Assembly: GCA_004293265.1 (NCBI GenBank)
Contig: RDXZ01000028.1
Location: 1-38,970, forward strand
Source of the DNA: Bacteroidota bacterium
GTDB lineage: Bacteria; Bacteroidota; Bacteroidia; Cytophagales; Microscillaceae
Length of the DNA stretch: 38,970 nucleotides
Reading direction: 5' to 3'
Part shown: positions 34,588-38,970 of the stretch, in pieces
How positions within the stretch are numbered: position 1 is the stretch's first letter
Layout of the letters: each line of letters begins with the position of its first letter
The notes under the pieces: generated by a model
Database searches by the model: none
Seen by the model: only the letters and a program-made list of their open reading frames with translations
Told to the model about the DNA's origin: nothing
Made by a program: the position numbers and the translations under genes

Positions 34588-34986
34588 ATGAAAAAAAATA
34601 TTATTTTATTTGATGGCGTTTGTAATCTTTGCAATGGTGCTGTAAAATTTATCATTCAACAAGATAGGAAAAAAAAGTTTCAATTTGCTTCTTTACAATC
34701 TAAAACAGGACAAAAATACCTCGAACAATTTAATTTATCAACTAAAAATTTTGATTCGTTTATATTAATAGAAAATGAAAAATGCTATCTTAAATCAACT
34801 GCGGCATTGAAAGTATGTCAAAAATTAAGTGGATTTTGGCTTTTTTTGTATGTATTTATTATCATTCCGCCATTTATTCGTAATTTTTTGTATGATATAG
34901 TGGCTAAAAATCGGTATCGTTTTTTTGGAAAAAACGAATCTTGTTTGATGCCCACCCAAGAATTAAAAGAACGTTTTTTGAGTTAA
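34588..34986 (+). CDS. DCC-family thiol-disulfide oxidoreductase-like protein (DUF393)
   Basis: A 132-residue protein with the family opening ILFDGVCNLCNGAVKFIIQQ, where Cys12 and Cys15 form the CxxC pair; Asp9 completes the DxxCxxC pattern. Later motifs are FASLQSKTGQKYL, CYLKSTAALKVCQKL and RNFLYDIVAKNRYRFFGKNE. The fold is thioredoxin-like. The true substrate of this family is not known. It follows the T9SS gene behind a terminator and is ended by its own terminator. Confidence 0.93.
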   Translation: MKKNIILFDGVCNLCNGAVKFIIQQDRKKKFQFASLQSKTGQKYLEQFNLSTKNFDSFILIENEKCYLKSTAALKVCQKLSGFWLFLYVFIIIPPFIRNFLYDIVAKNRYRFFGKNESCLMPTQELKERFLS

Positions 34987-35006
34987 AAAGAATTATTTTT
35001 TCAAAC

Positions 35007-35049
35007 AAAAAACAACCAAAAATTATTAGATAAATTTTGGTTGTTTTTT
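35007..35049. terminator. Bidirectional terminator between DCC and nuclease-inhibitor genes
   Basis: AAAAAACAACCAAAA (35007-35021) pairs with TTTTGGTTGTTTTTT (35035-35049), with T-runs after it on both strands. The flanking genes are convergent. Confidence 0.85.
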
Positions 35050-35124
35050 TATTTTTTTTAAGCAATAAAATTTCGTTTGTAAAACAAAAATTATTTTTTT
35101 ATCTTTATTTGAATAAATGTAAAA

Positions 35125-35535
35125 CTATGTTTCAACTACAAAAGTTTGCAAACCTGCATATTGATTTTGTGCATTTTTTCCGATGATATATACATCAATT
35201 TCAATTTCTCCCGTCCTCAATACATTAATTTCGGTCAAAGTTTCAGTTAATTTTTTTTGTAAATCTTTGAATTGATTAGCAGTGGCGATAGTATCTTCGT
35301 CATCTCCTTTGTGTATTTTTACTAAAGGTGAAAAAAACTTTTCTAAAGTAATCATTTCTACTTTTATATCTTTTTCTTTTTCAAGATGAGTTAAAATAGT
35401 AGGAATACTAAGTGGTTTTTCAGTTGATAAATTAGCCCAAACAAACGGCACAAGTTCTGCGTCAGTTTCACTCATTACGTACAAATCAGTGATATAAGGC
35501 GTAATTATTTCGATAAAATCAGTATTTTGATTCAT
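35125..35535 (-). CDS. Nuclease A inhibitor-like protein (NuiA family)
   Basis: A 136-residue cytosolic protein. It resembles NuiA, the inhibitor of the sugar-non-specific nuclease NucA of Anabaena: LYVMSETDAELVPFVWANL at the start, EKFFSPLVKIHKGDD in the middle, and FKDLQKKLTETLTEINVLRT with GEIEIDVYIIG and GLQTFVVET at the end. The terminal VVET is typical. No nuclease gene is nearby, so the target is unknown. It lies 39 bp upstream of the speE stop and in the same direction, so it might be the last gene of a speE transcript. Confidence 0.85.
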   Translation of the reverse strand: MNQNTDFIEIITPYITDLYVMSETDAELVPFVWANLSTEKPLSIPTILTHLEKEKDIKVEMITLEKFFSPLVKIHKGDDEDTIATANQFKDLQKKLTETLTEINVLRTGEIEIDVYIIGKNAQNQYAGLQTFVVET

Positions 35536-35574
35536 TTTATTTTTGATAAATGTGATTAAATTTAGTGATAAAAA

Positions 35575-36426
35575 CTATAAAACTCGACGCATAAAAGTTG
35601 GCAAAGCAAAGCAACCTGAATATACTTCGTGGTTAAAATATTCTAAATTTTTCTCCATTTTTTTCATTTCTTCGAAGCGCGGAGCAGTTTTTTCTGTGTA
35701 TTTTTTTGATGCCAAAGCAAAACTCCACGTACCACTCGGATAAAAAGGAATAGCCGTCAAATACAAAGTACTATACAGAAAAACTGCTTTCAATACGTCA
35801 AAAAGTTCTTTTTGTGTTTTTTTGAAGTAATAAGGGCTTTCGGCTTGTGCCGCCAAAATCCCATCAGGTTTTAATGCTTCATAAGCTTTTTGATAAAATG
35901 CTTTTGAAAAAAGTCCTTCTGCGGGTCCGACAGGATCAGTAGAATCAACCAAAATAACATCAAATTCGTTTTGATGATTTTCTATATATTTTACTCCGTC
36001 ATCAACCAACAAAGTCAATCTTGGATTGTTAAATTCGGAAGCAATTGTGGGAAAATACTCTTTTGATTTTTCGATAACCAAGCCGTCAATCTCCACCATG
36101 ACACATTCTTTGACAGAGTTATGTTTCAAAACTTCTCTGGCTGCACCGCCATCTCCTCCTCCAATAATCAAAACTCTTTCAGGATTGGGGTGTGCGAACA
36201 AAGGTACGTGTGCTATCATCTCGTGATAGGCGTGTTCGTTGGCTTCTGTGAGCATCACGCAGCCATCTAAAACCATCATATTTCCAAAATAAGGGGTTTC
36301 ATAAATTTCTAATTTTTGAAAATCACTTTGTCCTTCAAAAAGTTTTTTTCCAACTTTCATTGAAATTCTTGCACCTACTTCAAAAATTGTTTCATCAAGG
36401 TTTTCGTTTAACCAAGTTGTTTCCAT
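35575..36426 (-). CDS. speE: Spermidine synthase (polyamine aminopropyltransferase)
   Basis: A 283-residue enzyme that moves an aminopropyl group from decarboxylated SAM to putrescine. The nucleotide site is seen as LIIGGGDGGAAREVLKH (87-102) and the ribose-binding acidic residue as Asp114 in MVEIDG. The catalytic loop is DSTDPVGPAEGLF with Asp161 and Asp164. The N-terminal strand domain shows FQKLEIYETPYFGNMMVLDG and the C-terminus AIPFYPSGTWSFALASK. No speD is in the window. It may be co-transcribed with the NuiA-like gene. Confidence 0.96.
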   Translation of the reverse strand: METTWLNENLDETIFEVGARISMKVGKKLFEGQSDFQKLEIYETPYFGNMMVLDGCVMLTEANEHAYHEMIAHVPLFAHPNPERVLIIGGGDGGAAREVLKHNSVKECVMVEIDGLVIEKSKEYFPTIASEFNNPRLTLLVDDGVKYIENHQNEFDVILVDSTDPVGPAEGLFSKAFYQKAYEALKPDGILAAQAESPYYFKKTQKELFDVLKAVFLYSTLYLTAIPFYPSGTWSFALASKKYTEKTAPRFEEMKKMEKNLEYFNHEVYSGCFALPTFMRRVL

Positions 36427-36455
36427 TTTTATTATATATTTTAAAATTTATGTTG

Positions 36456-36463
36456 CAAAGGTA
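36456..36463 (-). promoter_or_regulatory. Predicted -7 element of speE
   Basis: On the minus strand TACCTTTG followed by C, 30 bp before the ATG, matches TAnnTTTG. A -33 TTTG at the right distance was not found. Confidence 0.45.
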
Positions 36464-36554
36464 TATAAAATGTTTGAAAATGGTATTATTTTTTATATTT
36501 TTTTGAAAATGTAATACAATTTATTTTTACAATTGAAAGAAAATATATTTGGTT

Positions 36555-37976
36555 TTATGTGAATTTTACGCCTAAAAAAACGACATCATCAGTTTGTGTT
36601 GTTTGTTGTTTCCAATTTTGAAAATTATTTTTGAGGATATTTTTTTGTTCTTTAAAAGGCTTAGATTGAATTTCTGTTATCCAATTTTTTAGCAAAGGAG
36701 TACCGATTTTTTGTTCGTCTTTGGCATCAAATTGGTCAGTCATTCCATCAGAAAAAACGTATAAAATATCATTTTTTTCGATATTTATATAGTGTGTTTC
36801 AAAATTTTTATCTTGATAAATTTCACTTCCGACAGGAATTTTTGAGCCTTTAAATGTTTTTAATTCTCCATTTCTCATCAACCAAACAGGGCGTTGGGCA
36901 GCTGCAAAAGCAACTTCTTTTTTTTGTTTATCAAAAATCAATAAAGCAATATCCATTCCGTCTCGTAAATTTGTTTTACCATCTTCGGATAATAATTTTA
37001 GTACTTTTTTATCCAAAATATTCAAAATTTCTGCGGGATTTTGTGTTTTATTTTCTCCAATAATTTGCGTCAAAAAACTCATACCTAATACAGACATCAT
37101 CGCCCCTGGAACGCCATGCCCTGTGCAATCTCCGACTGCCCAAAAAATAAAATTTTCTTCTTCACCCAACCAATAAAAATCTCCTGATACAATATCTTTG
37201 GGTAGATAATATACAAAACTCTCAGGAAATGCTTGCAAAAGTTGATTTTCCGTAGGCAAAATAGCCGTCTGAATACGCCCTGCATAATCTATACTCTCTG
37301 TAAGAAGTGAGTTAATAGCTGCAATAGCGGTGCTTTTTGTTTCAATTTCTATATTTTTTTGTGCTAAATTTTTAGATTGTTCTTCTATTGTTTTGATATA
37401 TTTTTGATTTTCAGATTTAAAAAGATACCCAATAATAATAAAAATAACAAGTGAAATAATTGTATTAATAATAACAATAAATGGACTATTCAAATCTTTT
37501 TCATACCAACCAAAATAAAGTAATATTTTTGTCATAATAAAAAAAAGTAAAGCTATTAGAATCATAAAAATTAGCGTTTTTTTATTATTAAACACAAAAA
37601 AAGCAATTAAAAAAACGCTAAAAAATGAATACATTAGTTCTGCATTGTTTGTTTTATAAGCAATATACATAAAATAAACACAAATAAAACTAAAATTAAA
37701 TAAAACAGAAAGTTCGTATTTTTTTTTATAATTGAGCCACAAACAAACTCCTATTACTGCACATAAAATTAGATTTGTGATTGTAAGTGGAAAAATATCT
37801 TTTAAATATGTTTTAAAATCAAATATTATGAAAAAAATATGATAGGTAAGAAACATAGAAATAGAAAACAATATTATCAAATACGCAGTGTTCATAATAC
37901 GAACTTTGATAATCTGTGTTTGTGGAAGATTTTCATCTATGCCTAAATTAAGAATAAATTTGATAATAGAATACAT
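36555..37976 (-). CDS. Membrane-bound SpoIIE/PP2C-type serine phosphatase
   Basis: A 473-residue protein. Six or seven membrane helices cover about residues 28-200 (MNTAYLIILFSISMFLTYHI onward), followed by a coiled coil (about 200-235). The SpoIIE-like PPM phosphatase domain runs to the end, with SGDFYWLGE (first metal Asp), WAVGDCTGHGVPGAMMSVLG (near residue 285), LRDGMDIALLIFD, ILYVFSDGMTDQFD and the final QTDDVVFLGVKF. Family members dephosphorylate anti-sigma antagonists or act in other signalling. The membrane part is not a known sensor domain, so its signal is unknown. No partner-switching genes are adjacent. Confidence 0.92.
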   Translation of the reverse strand: MYSIIKFILNLGIDENLPQTQIIKVRIMNTAYLIILFSISMFLTYHIFFIIFDFKTYLKDIFPLTITNLILCAVIGVCLWLNYKKKYELSVLFNFSFICVYFMYIAYKTNNAELMYSFFSVFLIAFFVFNNKKTLIFMILIALLFFIMTKILLYFGWYEKDLNSPFIVIINTIISLVIFIIIGYLFKSENQKYIKTIEEQSKNLAQKNIEIETKSTAIAAINSLLTESIDYAGRIQTAILPTENQLLQAFPESFVYYLPKDIVSGDFYWLGEEENFIFWAVGDCTGHGVPGAMMSVLGMSFLTQIIGENKTQNPAEILNILDKKVLKLLSEDGKTNLRDGMDIALLIFDKQKKEVAFAAAQRPVWLMRNGELKTFKGSKIPVGSEIYQDKNFETHYINIEKNDILYVFSDGMTDQFDAKDEQKIGTPLLKNWITEIQSKPFKEQKNILKNNFQNWKQQTTQTDDVVFLGVKFT

Positions 37977-38128
37977 AATGAACTATAAAATATAAAAATA
38001 CAAAGTATAAAATACAAAATAAAAATACTTACAAAAATAGGTCATTTTTTGAAAAAAAAGGAATTTTTATTCGTATTTTTTTATTTTAGGTAGAATAATT
38101 TAAAAAAAATATTTATCAAAAAAGTACC

Positions 38129-38959
38129 TTATTTTTCAGTTTGAATAATGTTTTTTAAAGCAGATTTTACCATAAAATCTACGCCAATATCGTTTTCTGT
38201 GTATATTTTATAAAACCAATTTTCTTTTTTATTCATTTTTTTCATAATTTCTTTGATAGAATGTCCTTTTTGGTAAAAATAAATTGCTTTTTGTTGAAAT
38301 TCTTGCAAATATTCTAACTTATAACGTAAATATTTTTTTCCATCAGTCGTTTTTGGGTGATGACAACAAAACAAAACATCAAAATCATATTCTAATATTT
38401 TAGTAATACTTTCTATCATTGTTTGCATATCTTCGTCATTGTTTCTCATTACTTGCAAATTACCAATATACAAATCACCACTAAACAACCAACCTTTTTT
38501 ACGTTCTAAAAAACAATAATGGTCTGTGCAATGCCCTGGCGTATAAATAGGTTCAAAACAAAATTTTTCTGTTTCAAATTGTTGAGGATAAGGTAAAGGA
38601 GATTTTACTAATTTTATTTTTCCTAAATTATACCATTGATAAAACCTAATTCGGTAAGGAAAACCTTGTGTAATGTAAGGAATTGACAAATAATTCGCAT
38701 ATACAGGTGCGTGATGCAAGTCTGCTAATGTTTGTGCGTTGCCTGAATGGTCTTCGTGATGATGCGTCAAAATAATTTTATTAATTTGTTTATTTTCTAA
38801 GGCTTTCACGATATGTTTTTTCATTCGGTGTTGCCCTGTATCAAACAAAAGTCCATCAACATAAAAACAATAGACGTTTAATAAAGGTTTTCCAAACAAA
38901 GAAAAACCTGTTTCTATCATCTCAACTTCTTGAAATTTTTTTTGGGTTATGATTGACAT
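38129..38959 (-). CDS. MBL-fold metallohydrolase
   Basis: A 276-residue metallo-beta-lactamase-fold protein. The metal motif THHHEDHSGNA gives His66, His68, Asp70 and His71; further ligands are His in TPGHCTDHYCF and Asp in LFSGDLYIG. The last 80 residues have a helical extension with YQKGHSIKEIMKKMNKKENW, as in LACTB2/MBLAC2-like hydrolases. Many such proteins act on thioesters, RNA or lactones; the substrate is not evident. The gene is complete, starting 11 bp before the window end. Confidence 0.9.
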   Translation of the reverse strand: MSIITQKKFQEVEMIETGFSLFGKPLLNVYCFYVDGLLFDTGQHRMKKHIVKALENKQINKIILTHHHEDHSGNAQTLADLHHAPVYANYLSIPYITQGFPYRIRFYQWYNLGKIKLVKSPLPYPQQFETEKFCFEPIYTPGHCTDHYCFLERKKGWLFSGDLYIGNLQVMRNNDEDMQTMIESITKILEYDFDVLFCCHHPKTTDGKKYLRYKLEYLQEFQQKAIYFYQKGHSIKEIMKKMNKKENWFYKIYTENDIGVDFMVKSALKNIIQTEK

Positions 38960-38970
38960 TTTTTAAAATA

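Overview
This AT-rich window looks like a chromosomal segment from a member of the Bacteroidota, probably order Cytophagales. The reasons are two proteins ending in type IX secretion (T9SS) sorting domains, a TamL-type outer-membrane lipoprotein, strings of leucine-rich repeats of the LTSLPKEIGELKNL type, and several upstream regions with the Bacteroidota promoter signature TTTG - about 20 bp - TAnnTTTG. No rRNA, tRNA, CRISPR array, prophage or complete transposase was seen. The genus cannot be fixed by eye.

Layout. 1-6.6 kb: the tail of an unknown gene, a shared terminator, then a giant T9SS-exported adhesin-like protein on the minus strand. 6.9-9.5 kb: an HtrA-type protease and a CaCA-type Ca2+/Na+ antiporter. 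9.5-10 kb: a terminator and a 21-bp minisatellite. 10-13.2 kb: a compact minus-strand operon of ECF sigma factor, zinc-binding anti-sigma factor, SmpB, PyrF and RsgA. 13.5-18.3 kb: divergent tamL and comEC. 18.4-20.1 kb: an OmpR-family response regulator and recO. 20.3-22.7 kb: an 800-residue reverse-transcriptase-like protein. 23-24.6 kb: ChrA-type transporter and an EVE-domain protein. 24.6-26.2 kb: a gene-poor patch of REP-like palindromes around one small membrane protein and a broken gene fragment. 26.2-30.2 kb: anmK, a membrane protein, a TonB_C protein and a purine nucleoside phosphorylase. 30.6-33.3 kb: two secreted leucine-rich-repeat proteins and a possible third remnant. 33.5-39 kb: queD, a minimal T9SS protein, a DCC-family thiol protein, a NuiA-like nuclease inhibitor, speE, a SpoIIE-type phosphatase and an MBL-fold hydrolase.

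Most interesting item. The reverse-transcriptase-like gene at 20288-22681 does not resemble a group II intron maturase, retron or DGR enzyme. Its motifs and especially its C-terminal half resemble the rvt family: domesticated, single-copy RT-related cellular genes best known from fungi and rare in bacteria. It lies between recO and chrA with no mobile-element partners. A second new-looking item is a pair of related elements with terminal inverted repeats and a long near-identical core, one between recO and rvt and one after the nucleoside phosphorylase. They look like a MITE family.

How the genes work together: most are unlinked housekeeping functions (translation rescue and ribosome assembly, pyrimidine and purine metabolism, murein recycling, queuosine and polyamine synthesis, envelope biogenesis). 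The accessory content is concentrated in the rvt gene, the palindrome-rich patch and the repeat-rich surface or secreted proteins.
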